This document shows, piece after piece, positions 25,849 through 33,508 of a stretch of DNA of 52,369 nucleotides. The position numbers were made by a program, and so were the translations under genes. Source of the stretch: an uncultured Halomicronema sp. (lineage in GTDB: Bacteria; Cyanobacteriota; Cyanobacteriia; Phormidesmidales; Phormidesmidaceae); assembly GCA_937899725.1 (NCBI GenBank), contig CALCCA010000029.1:1-52369 (forward strand). The letters are read 5' to 3'. The number at the start of each line of letters is the position of its first letter. The stretch's first letter is position 1. Below the pieces are notes generated by a model. It saw only the letters and a program-made list of their open reading frames with translations. It was not told where the DNA came from and ran no database searches.

Positions 25849-26149
25849 CCCTCAGGGCAGTCGTCTGCAAAGAGCAGATCACCGTTGAACCTCAATGAAA
25901 CGCCCTCTCATCAGCTGATGAGAGGGCGTTTCAAATCTTAGCCTTTCTCCTCACCTTTGAGCAAGGAACGGGAAGAGGGAGAGCCTAGCGCTTCTTGAGG
26001 GATGGCCAGATCAGGTCTCGGCAAAGGCCGGTTCCGGCATCAGCCCACCGAGAAGCCGTATCTTCAAGCATTCCATCTGACCATACGGCAACTCGGCACA
26101 GGCCAGCGAGCTGTCGCTCCGAGGAAAATCGCGATCAGTGCTGCTGCGG
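25849..26149. other. Convergent intergenic region
   Basis: 301 bp between the 3' ends of the lipoprotein and AI-2E exporter genes. It holds the 38-bp palindrome listed separately; no further gene or RNA was recognised. Confidence 0.45.
25896..25933. terminator. Perfect 38-bp palindrome between convergent genes
   Basis: Two 19-bp arms meet with no spacer at AGCT (25913-25916); the left arm reads TGAAACGCCCTCTCATCAG. It lies 47 bp after the lipoprotein gene and could fold in transcripts from either side. Neither strand has a T-run after it, so it is not a classical intrinsic terminator; it may stabilise 3' ends or be a protein-binding site. Confidence 0.65.
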
Positions 26150-27358
26150 CTAATCCTGACTGTCTGACAGCAGCGGCGCCCCCGTCGCCGCTTTCGAGAG
26201 TATTTCGAGGGGATTGCTATCCGCTAGCTCTGCGGCCATATCAGGGGCCGGCTCAATCTCTTCACCGTCTCGACGCGCGGCCCGCATGGCCGTAAAGGCT
26301 TCCTTGACCACAACCGCGACCGGCACGGCCACAATCACCCCTAGCAGCCCGCCCACACGCGCCCCCGAAAGCAGTGAAATAAATACCCAGAAAGGATTGA
26401 GGCCAGTAAAGCTGCCGAGCACCCGAGGCGCTAAAACATTTTCGACAAGCTGCTGCACTAAGGCGGAAAGCGCCAAGACTTTTACGGCGATACTGACATC
26501 TCTCAGACCGACCAGCAGCGTCACCACGACGATGCCGACCGTGCCACCAAAGGGAATCAAGGCTGCTAAGCCAATGGTAATGCCAAACAACAGGCCGAAG
26601 GGCACCTGCACGACTAAGTAAATGACCGTCAGCGCTAGCCCCATAAAGGTGGCGATAATAAATTGGCCCAAAAAGTAATTGCGAAAGCTGAGGCGTAAAG
26701 TCTCAGAAAACAGCCGCTGAATTTTACTCGGTAACCAGCCGACAATGCCATCCCAAACATCGTCGCCGTGCTGCAACAGATAAAAGGTCAGCACGATCGC
26801 CAACACAATATCGAGGAGCTTATTGGCGGTGAATAACGCGACGCCAAAGGTGAGATTGAGCGCTTCTCCGGCAATTTGCTCAAACCGCAACTTGAGGCGA
26901 TCGTTCACCTGCTCAATCAGACCATCTAAGTTGAATGGCAGCCCCCAATTTTCAAACCGACCATCCAGCATCAACAACTGGCCTCGGCCCGAATCAAACC
27001 ATTCCGGCAGCTTGATCACGAGCTGCTGCGCCTGTTCAATCACTAAGGGCAAAATGGTGATGCCGACCGTCAGAAATAAAATCACCGCGCTGAGGAGCAC
27101 AAAAACTGACGCGAGACCTTGCTTGACCCCGAGCCGCTTGAGCCAAGAGACGGGATAGCTCAGCAAAAACGCCAGCAAAGAGGCCACAATCACCGCGACT
27201 AAGATTTCGCGGAAATAATCAAAAATTTGGGCGATCGCCCAAACGTTTAGCACGATTAGGGGAGCCGCCAATAGAATCATCAGCGTTCGCGTAAACGGCC
27301 CCAAAGATTGCCACCAGCGGGTAATCCAACTCTGCGTATGCAATTCAGATGGGGTCAT
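26150..27358 (-). CDS. AI-2E family transporter (PerM/TqsA-like)
   Basis: 402 residues with about seven or eight transmembrane helices. N-terminal pair LMILLAAPLIVLNVWAIAQI and ILVAVIVASLLAFLLSYPVSWL, a soluble segment in the middle (DGLIEQVNDRLKLRFEQIAGE), and the family's C-terminal signature region: ALIPFGGTVGIVVVTLLVG, then QQLVENVLAPRVLGSFTGLNP and GARVGGLLGVIVAVPVAVVV. The family includes TqsA, an exporter of autoinducer-2, and Na+/H+ antiporter-like members; the substrate here is unknown. Inner-membrane protein. It is divergent from the serine hydrolase gene, with 235 bp of shared upstream DNA. Confidence 0.88.
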   Translation of the reverse strand: MTPSELHTQSWITRWWQSLGPFTRTLMILLAAPLIVLNVWAIAQIFDYFREILVAVIVASLLAFLLSYPVSWLKRLGVKQGLASVFVLLSAVILFLTVGITILPLVIEQAQQLVIKLPEWFDSGRGQLLMLDGRFENWGLPFNLDGLIEQVNDRLKLRFEQIAGEALNLTFGVALFTANKLLDIVLAIVLTFYLLQHGDDVWDGIVGWLPSKIQRLFSETLRLSFRNYFLGQFIIATFMGLALTVIYLVVQVPFGLLFGITIGLAALIPFGGTVGIVVVTLLVGLRDVSIAVKVLALSALVQQLVENVLAPRVLGSFTGLNPFWVFISLLSGARVGGLLGVIVAVPVAVVVKEAFTAMRAARRDGEEIEPAPDMAAELADSNPLEILSKAATGAPLLSDSQD

Positions 27359-27593
27359 AGGTTGAGCTGTAAGGTATCCACTGCTTTTAGTTTATGGTGG
27401 CGTTGATGAAACCAGCATTGGTCGAGAGTAAGAGGTTGACACCAACCACCCCTGATTGCCGGGCCAGCCGAGTTGGCAACGCAACCTTGGGAATACAGCA
27501 GGCTTGACCTCGAACGCCGAGAGGCTCTGCCCTGCCCGCAGGGGACTCCGCCTTGCGACTTTTGCACGCTAAACCAGGACTCCTTCGTCTTTT

Positions 27594-28751
27594 ATGCTGC
27601 GACGTCATCTGTACAAACGCATCCTTTTGGTCATCGCGATCGCCCTGACAGTCGCGCTGACGCTGGCGGATTGGCGGCTGGTTTCCCGAGCCGCGACGTA
27701 TCCCGACGCACCCATCATGGCAGTGGAGTGGTATCGCCCCCTGGCCCCAGTCGCTGGACGGTATCAAACCGCGTTACCGCTGGCAACGGCGTCGCCGTCA
27801 CCAGAGTTTGCGGAGGCCCTGCAGCAGGTCTCAGAGTATGCCGCCGCCCGCAATTCGACCGGGCTCATCGTCATGCATCAAGACGCCATTGTGTTGGAAC
27901 AATACTGGCAAGGGTACGACCAAACGTCGAGGTTCAATGCGATGTCGATGTCAAAAAGCCTCGTGGGGCTCTTGATTGGTCAGGCGATCGCGGCAGGTTC
28001 CATTCCCTCACTAGACGAAGTGGCAGCCAACTATCTACCCGAATGGCGTCAAGACGAACGCAATCAGATCACGCTTAGAGACTTGCTCTATATGCAGTCA
28101 GGCCTACGCAACGAAGACAGTACCAGCAGCCCCCTGTCTGATCTCGTACAACTCTATGTCGGCTCTACCGTTGAGAAAACTGCCCTCAAGGTGCCCAGCG
28201 TCAAGCCGCCGGGGCAAGTTTTTGAATACAACAACGTCAATAGCCAAATTCTCGCGATCGTGCTGCAGCGGGCGACGGGCATGGCCTATAGTGACTACCT
28301 GTCGGCTCGATTGTGGCAGCCGTTGGCAGCTCAAGATGCAGCCGTCTGGCTCGATCGCCCCAACGGGATGGCCAAAACCTTTTGCTGCTTTTTCGCTACG
28401 GCTCGCGATTGGGCGAGAGTCGGCCAAATGCTGCTCCATCAGGGCCAGTTTGCTAACACCCGCATCATCGCCGCCAACTGGATCACCGAGATGCTGACCC
28501 CTTCACCCTTAGAAGCCACCTTCGGCAAACATATCTGGGTCGCAGCCCGCACCCCCGACCATCCCAATGTCGACACGGCGGCAACAGTCCCGTTTCTGGC
28601 GGCTGATACCTTTTTGCTCGATGGTCGAGGGCTCCAAAGGGTCTTTGTCGTGCCCTCTCAATCGCTAGTCATCGTTCGCATCGGCGAACAACCGGCAACC
28701 TGGGATGACTCAGTGATTCCCAACAGGCTAGTGAACAGCCTCGAGCCATAG
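27594..28751 (+). CDS. Serine hydrolase, class C beta-lactamase family
   Basis: 385 residues. N-terminal membrane anchor or signal (ILLVIAIALTVALTLADW). Catalytic motif SxxK as SMSKSLVGLLIG, and the second motif YxN in FEYNNVNSQIL. The third motif is a variant near LLDGRGLQRVFVVPSQSLVIVRIG, where the usual KTG is not seen. The FCCFFATARDWARVGQMLLHQG stretch is typical of the 6-aminohexanoate-dimer hydrolase/esterase branch, so an exported esterase or peptidase is more likely than a true beta-lactamase. Substrate unknown. Confidence 0.85.
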   Translation: MLRRHLYKRILLVIAIALTVALTLADWRLVSRAATYPDAPIMAVEWYRPLAPVAGRYQTALPLATASPSPEFAEALQQVSEYAAARNSTGLIVMHQDAIVLEQYWQGYDQTSRFNAMSMSKSLVGLLIGQAIAAGSIPSLDEVAANYLPEWRQDERNQITLRDLLYMQSGLRNEDSTSSPLSDLVQLYVGSTVEKTALKVPSVKPPGQVFEYNNVNSQILAIVLQRATGMAYSDYLSARLWQPLAAQDAAVWLDRPNGMAKTFCCFFATARDWARVGQMLLHQGQFANTRIIAANWITEMLTPSPLEATFGKHIWVAARTPDHPNVDTAATVPFLAADTFLLDGRGLQRVFVVPSQSLVIVRIGEQPATWDDSVIPNRLVNSLEP

Positions 28752-28835
28752 CCAATGCCTTTCAAGCGATCGCGCCTCGGTTTCGCATTTTTTTGAGTCG
28801 AACTCAGGCAGCCCTCTCCCTACCAGCCCAACAAA

Positions 28836-28864
28836 ACGGAGCGTAGCCACTGCTTACGCTCCGT
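28836..28864 (-). terminator. Terminator of ndhC-ndhK-ndhJ
   Basis: 10-bp arms ACGGAGCGTA (28836-28845) and TACGCTCCGT (28855-28864) with a 9-nt loop. Read on the minus strand the hairpin is followed by TTTTGTT, as expected for an intrinsic terminator after ndhJ. It may also stop transcripts from the serine hydrolase gene. Confidence 0.75.
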
Positions 28865-28890
28865 CAGAATCAACCTATTCGCTTGTCGAT

Positions 28891-29424
28891 CTAGTAAGCA
28901 TCCTGAAGCTCGTAGAAGTCAGGCGACACATAGTCCTTGCGCAGCGGCCAACCGACCCAATCTTCGGGCATCAGCAAGCGCTTGAGATTCGGATGGCCCT
29001 CGTAAATGATGCCGTACATGTCGTAGCTTTCGCGCTCCTGCCAATCGGCGGCTTTCCAGATCCAATAAACTGAAGGCAGGCTCGGGTTATCCCTCGGCAG
29101 GAAAACTTTAACGCGCACTTCTTCAGGATCAGTCGCATTATCGCTGACCTTAGCCAGATGATAAAAGCTGACGAGTTGCTTGCCCGGCCCTTCGTCATAG
29201 GCTCCTTGACATTGCAAATAGTTAAACCCGTAAGCAAACAGAGCCGTACACACGGGGATTAAAAACTGAGGTTCGACGGTCAGCACCTCAATGCCCAGAT
29301 GGTCAGGAGCCAGAGAATCATGGCCAAAGCCGTTTTCCGTCAGCCACTTAGAAACCGTTCCGGCCTCGACGATCGCGCCTTCCTCAGCAGTTGCGTTCTC
29401 GGGCGTTGATGGATCTTCAGCCAT
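28891..29424 (-). CDS. ndhJ: NAD(P)H-quinone oxidoreductase subunit J
   Basis: 177-residue peripheral-arm subunit of the NDH-1 complex, which moves electrons from ferredoxin to plastoquinone in respiration and cyclic electron flow. Homologue of complex I NuoC/30 kDa subunit: the C-terminal signature is clear ([39 protein letters not shown] split around residues 125-160), ending [16 protein letters not shown] strong AGGAGG lies 6 nt before the ATG, which overlaps the end of ndhK by 8 nt. Last gene of ndhC-ndhK-ndhJ. Confidence 0.96.
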   Translation of the reverse strand: MAEDPSTPENATAEEGAIVEAGTVSKWLTENGFGHDSLAPDHLGIEVLTVEPQFLIPVCTALFAYGFNYLQCQGAYDEGPGKQLVSFYHLAKVSDNATDPEEVRVKVFLPRDNPSLPSVYWIWKAADWQERESYDMYGIIYEGHPNLKRLLMPEDWVGWPLRKDYVSPDFYELQDAY

Positions 29425-30157
29425 TCGTTTCCTCCTGCTTCACGGCTTCCTGCGAGGCGGCAGACATTGGCATCCCCATAGCGGCCATCAACTCCTTCGG
29501 CGGTGCCTCATGGGTGCCCATCTGCAGATATTTACCGGTCAAAATGGGAGAAACCGACTTTAACTCATGCTGCACAGCGTGATACCGATGAGTTTGACCC
29601 AGACTGGCCTGATCCGCCCACGATTCGGTCGAGATCTTTTTGCGCAGCTTGATGATGGCATCAAAGATCGCCTCCGGACGCGGGGGACAGCCGGGAATGT
29701 ACACATCGACGGGAATCAGCTTATCAACGCCTCGTACAGCAGTGGGAGAATCCATGCTGAACATGCCACCCGTAATGGTGCAAGCTCCCATTGCAATCAC
29801 GTACTTCGGGTCTGGCATCTGCTCATACAGCCTGATTAGGGCCGGAGCCATCTTCATCGTGACGGTGCCCGCTGTGATGATCAGATCGGCCTGTCGCGGC
29901 GAGGCTCTGGGTAGCAGCCCAAACCGGTCAAAATCAAATCGCGAGCCAATCAGAGCGGCAAATTCGATAAAACAGCAGGCTGTCCCGTACAGCATCGGAA
30001 ACAAGCTCGACAACCGAGTCCAGTTGTAGAGATCGTCGACGGTGGTCAGAATGACATTTTCCGACAAATCCTGAGTCACCGTGGGCGTGCCGATAGGATT
30101 TGCTAGCCGCTCATCAGGAGCCAACATGGGTGCTTTTCCTTGAGGATTCATGACCAT
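29417..30157 (-). CDS. ndhK: NAD(P)H-quinone oxidoreductase subunit K
   Basis: About 246 residues. NuoB/PSST-type subunit carrying the N2 [4Fe-4S] cluster next to the quinone site. Ligand cysteines fit [14 protein letters not shown] (CC pair), ITGGMF preceded by GACT, and [14 protein letters not shown]. Start chosen at the ATG 30157 because AAGGAG lies 7 nt upstream; a second ATG at 30151 overlaps the ndhC stop as ATGA. Translation is therefore probably coupled to ndhC. The C-terminal tail (after about residue 205) is less conserved. Confidence 0.96.
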   Translation of the reverse strand: MVMNPQGKAPMLAPDERLANPIGTPTVTQDLSENVILTTVDDLYNWTRLSSLFPMLYGTACCFIEFAALIGSRFDFDRFGLLPRASPRQADLIITAGTVTMKMAPALIRLYEQMPDPKYVIAMGACTITGGMFSMDSPTAVRGVDKLIPVDVYIPGCPPRPEAIFDAIIKLRKKISTESWADQASLGQTHRYHAVQHELKSVSPILTGKYLQMGTHEAPPKELMAAMGMPMSAASQEAVKQEETNG

Positions 30158-30510
30158 TCCAGTGCTCCTTTTCTCCAAGCATAAACAAGACCCACCACGA
30201 GAATCCCAATAAAGATTAAAGCCTCAACAAATGCTAGGAGCCCCAGCTGATTGAAGGCAACTGCCCAGGGATAGAGGAAAACGGTTTCTACATCGAAGAT
30301 GACAAAAACCAAGGCGAACATGTAATAGCGGATATTGAACTGAATCCAAGCTCCGCCAATCGGCTCCATGCCGGATTCGTAAGTCGTTTTGCGGCTAGCG
30401 CCCTCGCGCTTAGGCCGGAGAAAATAGGCAATCCCCAAAGCCAAAACCGGAACGGAGCTACAGAGGAGAAGAAATACTAATAGGTATTCGTACCCGTCTA
30501 AAACAAACAC
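30148..30510 (-). CDS. ndhC: NAD(P)H-quinone oxidoreductase subunit 3
   Basis: 120 residues with three transmembrane helices: [42 protein letters not shown], and [20 protein letters not shown]. The loop between helices 1 and 2 has the NuoA signature [21 protein letters not shown]. Membrane-arm subunit of NDH-1. It begins with GTG preceded by AGGA and ends inside the start of ndhK. First gene of the ndhC-ndhK-ndhJ operon, divergent from rubredoxin. Confidence 0.97.
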   Translation of the reverse strand: MFVLDGYEYLLVFLLLCSSVPVLALGIAYFLRPKREGASRKTTYESGMEPIGGAWIQFNIRYYMFALVFVIFDVETVFLYPWAVAFNQLGLLAFVEALIFIGILVVGLVYAWRKGALEWS

Positions 30511-30847
30511 TGCCTGTCCTCATTCACAGCTGCATAGGTCGTAGTGTATGCGTCATCTACTTTAGTTTACATTCCGTAGAGCTTCAGAACCGACTCTGAA
30601 GTTCAATTTTTCTTAGGGTTTCTATAGGGTTTGCTGTGGCATGAGCAGGAGAGATGACAGCGCTGAACCGAGCGACGTTGTCGTTGCGCCCGGTGGGAAA
30701 AGTCAGGGAGAGACGGGGTCAAGAAACGTTCTATGTCATAATTGGTAACAATTATTTCATTTTCGTGGAAAGCTTTGCCTGACGGATGCTTGACAGCTAT
30801 CCGCAGGCTGGTTGAGGCAGCGTTAATTAGCTAAGGGGAACACCGCT
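30511..30847. other. Divergent ndhC/rubredoxin promoter region
   Basis: 337 bp holding the promoters of the ndh operon (-) and the rubA-ycf48-psbEFLJ block (+). A hairpin (CTTCAGA 30582-30588 with TCTGAAG 30595-30601) lies about 70-90 bp before ndhC, and a 7-bp dyad lies about 95-110 bp before rubA. An AAGGGGA ribosome site precedes rubA. Confidence 0.55.
30738..30755. promoter_or_regulatory. Dyad operator-like site upstream of rubA
   Basis: ATAATTG (30738-30744), GTAA, CAATTAT (30749-30755): a perfect 7-bp dyad with a 4-bp spacer, in the only AT-rich stretch of the region. Its position 93 bp before the rubredoxin start suits a regulator site, but no known cyanobacterial consensus (such as NtcA GTA-N8-TAC) fits. 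Confidence 0.45.
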
Positions 30848-31267
30848 ATGTCGACCGAACCTAATCAACCAGTAGATGAGGTCCAGGCCGTATCGGGTGA
30901 TGAGTCAGCGGGAGCTGAGGGGACGCCCGAAGAGGCGGCGATCCCGCTAACGCCAAGGGAGATGGATCAGTTTGAGTGCCTTGCCTGCGGCTATACCTAT
31001 GAGCCAGTCAAAGGGGACGATCGCGGCAATGTTCCCGCTGGGATACCGTTTCAGGATGTCCCCCTAAATTGGCGCTGCCCGGTGTGTGGCGCTCAAAAGA
31101 AGCGATTTGCCAACATTGGGCCAGCTGGCACCCCTTCCGGCTTTAAGGAAAATCTGAATTACGGGCTAGGGGTCAACGTCTTAACACCGGGGCAAAAAAG
31201 TGTGTTGATCTTCGGTGCTCTCGCCCTGGGATTTCTGTTCTTCTTGAGTCTTTATGGCTTGCGATAG
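30848..31267 (+). CDS. rubA: Membrane-anchored rubredoxin (RubA)
   Basis: 139 residues. A disordered acidic N-terminus (about 45 residues) precedes the rubredoxin domain with its iron-binding cysteines, FECLACGYTYEP and WRCPVCGAQKKRF. A single C-terminal transmembrane helix (VLIFGALALGFLFFLSLYGL) anchors it. This is the thylakoid rubredoxin found ahead of ycf48 and psbEFLJ in cyanobacteria; its known role is in PSII (and reported PSI) assembly, probably around cytochrome b559 and D1/D2 module formation. Ycf48 follows within 70 bp, so cotranscription is likely. Confidence 0.95.
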   Translation: MSTEPNQPVDEVQAVSGDESAGAEGTPEEAAIPLTPREMDQFECLACGYTYEPVKGDDRGNVPAGIPFQDVPLNWRCPVCGAQKKRFANIGPAGTPSGFKENLNYGLGVNVLTPGQKSVLIFGALALGFLFFLSLYGLR

Positions 31268-31333
31268 CTCTTGCCCCGACTGGGTTACGGGTCAATTTTC
31301 GGTCTTTGTTGTCTCTTTGGATGTCGATCTGGA

Positions 31334-32341
31334 ATGCGTGGTTTGTTAGTTTATCTGAGAAAGTTTGGGGCGATCGCAGCGGTGGCACTCCTGTGCTTCG
31401 GCTGTGGCAATGCTTTTCTACCCACCCTAGAAAACAACCCCTGGGAAATGGTCCATATTGATACGGAGGCCACCTTCTCGGATGTGGCATTCACGGGCGA
31501 TAGCAACCACGGTTGGCTGGTCGGCAGCCGCAACACCCTCTTAGAAACCCAAGACGGCGGTGAGACCTGGAACGAGCGATCGCTGGACTTAGACGATCAA
31601 AACTTTACGTTCACCTCCGTCAGCTTTGTCGACGATGAAGGCTGGGTCGCGGGCCAACCGCAAATTTTGTTGCACACCACGAATGGCGGCGACACCTGGG
31701 AGCGCGTGCCCCTGAGTGACCAGCTACCCGGCAAGCCCTTTTTGGTGGCGGCGCTCGCCCCACAGGAAGCAGAGCTGGCCACCGATGTGGGGGCCATCTA
31801 TCGCACTCGCGATGCCGGCAAAAATTGGAAAGGACTGGTGCTAGGCGCCGTTGGCGTGGTTCGTAACATGAGTCGCAACGCGGATGGCAGCTATGCCGCC
31901 GTCTCATCACGCGGCAATTTTTACTCGCTCTGGAAACCCGGTGAGTTGGAATGGCACCCTTACAATCGCGACAGCTCGCGGCGCTTGCAGAATATTGGCT
32001 TTGACCAGAGCGGTGGCCTCTGGCTGCTAGAACGGGGGGGACAAATCCAATTTTCGCCCACGGGTGAAGAAGACGATTGGCAAGAACCCGTTAACCCAGA
32101 ATTTGTCAGCAGCTGGGGCTTTTTGGATGCGGCCTATCAAACCCCAGAAGAGCTTTGGGTTTCGGGCGGTAGCGGCACCCTTTACTACAGCCCTGATGCG
32201 GGGTTGACCTGGTACAAAGATGCCGACGTGAATGAAACGCCTTCCAACCTTTACCGCATCGTCTTCAATACACCCGAGCAGGGGTTCATTTTGGGGCAAA
32301 ACGGCTATTTGTTGAGATATGCTGCCGAAAAGGCAGTGTGA
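31334..32341 (+). CDS. ycf48: Photosystem II assembly factor Ycf48 (HCF136)
   Basis: About 335 residues. N-terminal lipoprotein signal (LLVYLRKFGAIAAVALLCFGCG) followed by a seven-bladed beta-propeller with repeated BNR/Asp-box-like units: GWLVGSRNTLLETQDGGETW, GWVAGQPQILLHTTNGGDTW, and LYYSPDAGLTWY. The lumenal factor binds newly made D1 during PSII reaction-centre assembly and repair. The ATG at 31334 gives MRGLLVYL; an upstream TTG at 31271 would add 21 unlikely residues. It sits between rubA and psbE, the standard cyanobacterial order. Confidence 0.96.
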   Translation: MRGLLVYLRKFGAIAAVALLCFGCGNAFLPTLENNPWEMVHIDTEATFSDVAFTGDSNHGWLVGSRNTLLETQDGGETWNERSLDLDDQNFTFTSVSFVDDEGWVAGQPQILLHTTNGGDTWERVPLSDQLPGKPFLVAALAPQEAELATDVGAIYRTRDAGKNWKGLVLGAVGVVRNMSRNADGSYAAVSSRGNFYSLWKPGELEWHPYNRDSSRRLQNIGFDQSGGLWLLERGGQIQFSPTGEEDDWQEPVNPEFVSSWGFLDAAYQTPEELWVSGGSGTLYYSPDAGLTWYKDADVNETPSNLYRIVFNTPEQGFILGQNGYLLRYAAEKAV

Positions 32342-32445
32342 TCCCCACAAATAGTGACGTAACTACAAATCTTACTTGTGATGGAATCCTGAGTTCCGTA
32401 TCATTTAGTAATCGGATCGATACACACGTTACATGAGAGGTTGAT

Positions 32446-32694
32446 ATGGCAGGTGATACTGGCGAACGGCCATTTGGCGACATTATTACCAGTATTCGTT
32501 ATTGGGTGATCCACAGCATCACGATTCCGGCCCTATTTGTGGCAGGTTGGCTGTTTGTTAGCACTGGGCTGGCTTACGATGCGTTTGGCACACCGCGGCC
32601 TAACGAGTACTACCAGAGCAATCAGATGGAGCTACCGATTGTCTCTGACCGCTATGAAGCGGAGCAACAGATCAAAGAATTTTTGGGCGAGTAG
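32446..32694 (+). CDS. psbE: Cytochrome b559 alpha subunit
   Basis: 82 residues, the usual length. One transmembrane helix with the heme-ligand His in [20 protein letters not shown], followed by the conserved lumenal [12 protein letters not shown] and C-terminal [14 protein letters not shown]. Forms cytochrome b559 with PsbF in the PSII core, and is needed for D2 module assembly. GAGAGG lies 6 nt before the ATG. First of the psbE-psbF-psbL-psbJ operon. Confidence 0.98.
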   Translation: MAGDTGERPFGDIITSIRYWVIHSITIPALFVAGWLFVSTGLAYDAFGTPRPNEYYQSNQMELPIVSDRYEAEQQIKEFLGE

Positions 32695-32754
32695 TTTACC
32701 CCGAAAATCATCTCAGCAACGAGTTAGTAAGTTTTAGCAGATTGGTGAATTGGC

Positions 32755-32886
32755 ATGACAAACGCCCCTAACGAGCCCACGGTTTATCCTATTTTTACGG
32801 TCCGTTGGCTAGCGGTTCATACTTTGGCGGTTCCTAGTGTTTTCTTCCTAGGTGCGATCGCGGCAATGCAGTTTATACAACGATAG
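32755..32886 (+). CDS. psbF: Cytochrome b559 beta subunit
   Basis: 43 residues, found by reading the gap after psbE. The sequence opens [19 protein letters not shown] and has the heme-ligand His in [12 protein letters not shown], within a single helix ending in FIQR. Pairs with PsbE to hold the heme of cytochrome b559. It follows psbE after 60 bp and precedes psbL by 10 bp. Confidence 0.97.
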   Translation: MTNAPNEPTVYPIFTVRWLAVHTLAVPSVFFLGAIAAMQFIQR

Positions 32887-32896
32887 GAGCCTTTTT

Positions 32897-33016
32897 ATGG
32901 ATCGGAATCAGAATCCGAACAAGCAACCGGTCGAGCTCAACCGCACCTCTCTCTATTTGGGACTGTTGCTGGTGTTTGTGCTCGGGCTGTTGTTCTCCAG
33001 CTATTTCTTTAACTAG
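32897..33016 (+). CDS. psbL: Photosystem II protein L
   Basis: 39 residues. Short polar N-terminus ([18 protein letters not shown]) and one helix ([20 protein letters not shown]) ending in N, exactly the PsbL pattern. It sits at the PSII monomer interface near QA. The spacer from psbF is 10 nt and contains TAGGAG as ribosome site. Confidence 0.97.
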   Translation: MDRNQNPNKQPVELNRTSLYLGLLLVFVLGLLFSSYFFN

Positions 33017-33098
33017 AGGCTGGCGCTGCAATACCGCTTGGGTATTGGTTTAATTATTCTGTGTTGTGTTGATTAAGGTTGGGTAGGAGGTTACTCGC

Positions 33099-33218
33099 AT
33101 GATTAAAAACGGACGTATCCCCTTGTGGATTGTGGCAACCGTAGCTGGAACGGGGATTTTAGTGGTTGTCGGCTTATTTTTCTATGGTGCCTACGCTGGC
33201 GTCGGTTCCGCCGTTTAG
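33099..33218 (+). CDS. psbJ: Photosystem II protein J
   Basis: 39 residues: [17 protein letters not shown], then the helix to [13 protein letters not shown], the typical PsbJ end. Located beside cytochrome b559, it affects electron flow on the acceptor side and PSII assembly. GGAGG lies about 7 nt before the ATG; it is the last gene of the operon and is followed by a clear terminator. Confidence 0.97.
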   Translation: MIKNGRIPLWIVATVAGTGILVVVGLFFYGAYAGVGSAV

Positions 33219-33275
33219 TCGCTCACCCAGTATTCTCAAGCTATCTGGGTAATCAACTAAATATCGGTCTTAAAA

Positions 33276-33309
33276 GTGGCTGTTTACTTCATGTAAGCAG
33301 CCGCTTTTT
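33276..33309 (+). terminator. Terminator of psbEFLJ
   Basis: 12-bp stem, 33276-33287 with 33293-33304 (two G-U pairs), 5-nt loop, then five T (33305-33309). It lies 57 bp after psbJ and is a classical intrinsic terminator. Confidence 0.82.
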
Positions 33310-33508
33310 GCGAGCCAGGGCGTCTTCTTTCAGCGACAGTTCTGAATCAGTAGAACGTTGCTGTAGTACATTCACTTGACCGCCATGTCCACAATGATTT
33401 GGCTTAGGAGGCCACTGGCCAGAACAGAATTTCCAGGTCAGAGCGCCCCCTCCCTCTGAGCATCCATCGAACGCTGATCCTGCAGCGGTCAGCGAGTTAG
33501 TCAAGGGT

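Noticed and set aside
30738-30755. NtcA binding site upstream of rubA
   Set aside because: The dyad does not contain the GTA-N8-TAC spacing that NtcA needs.
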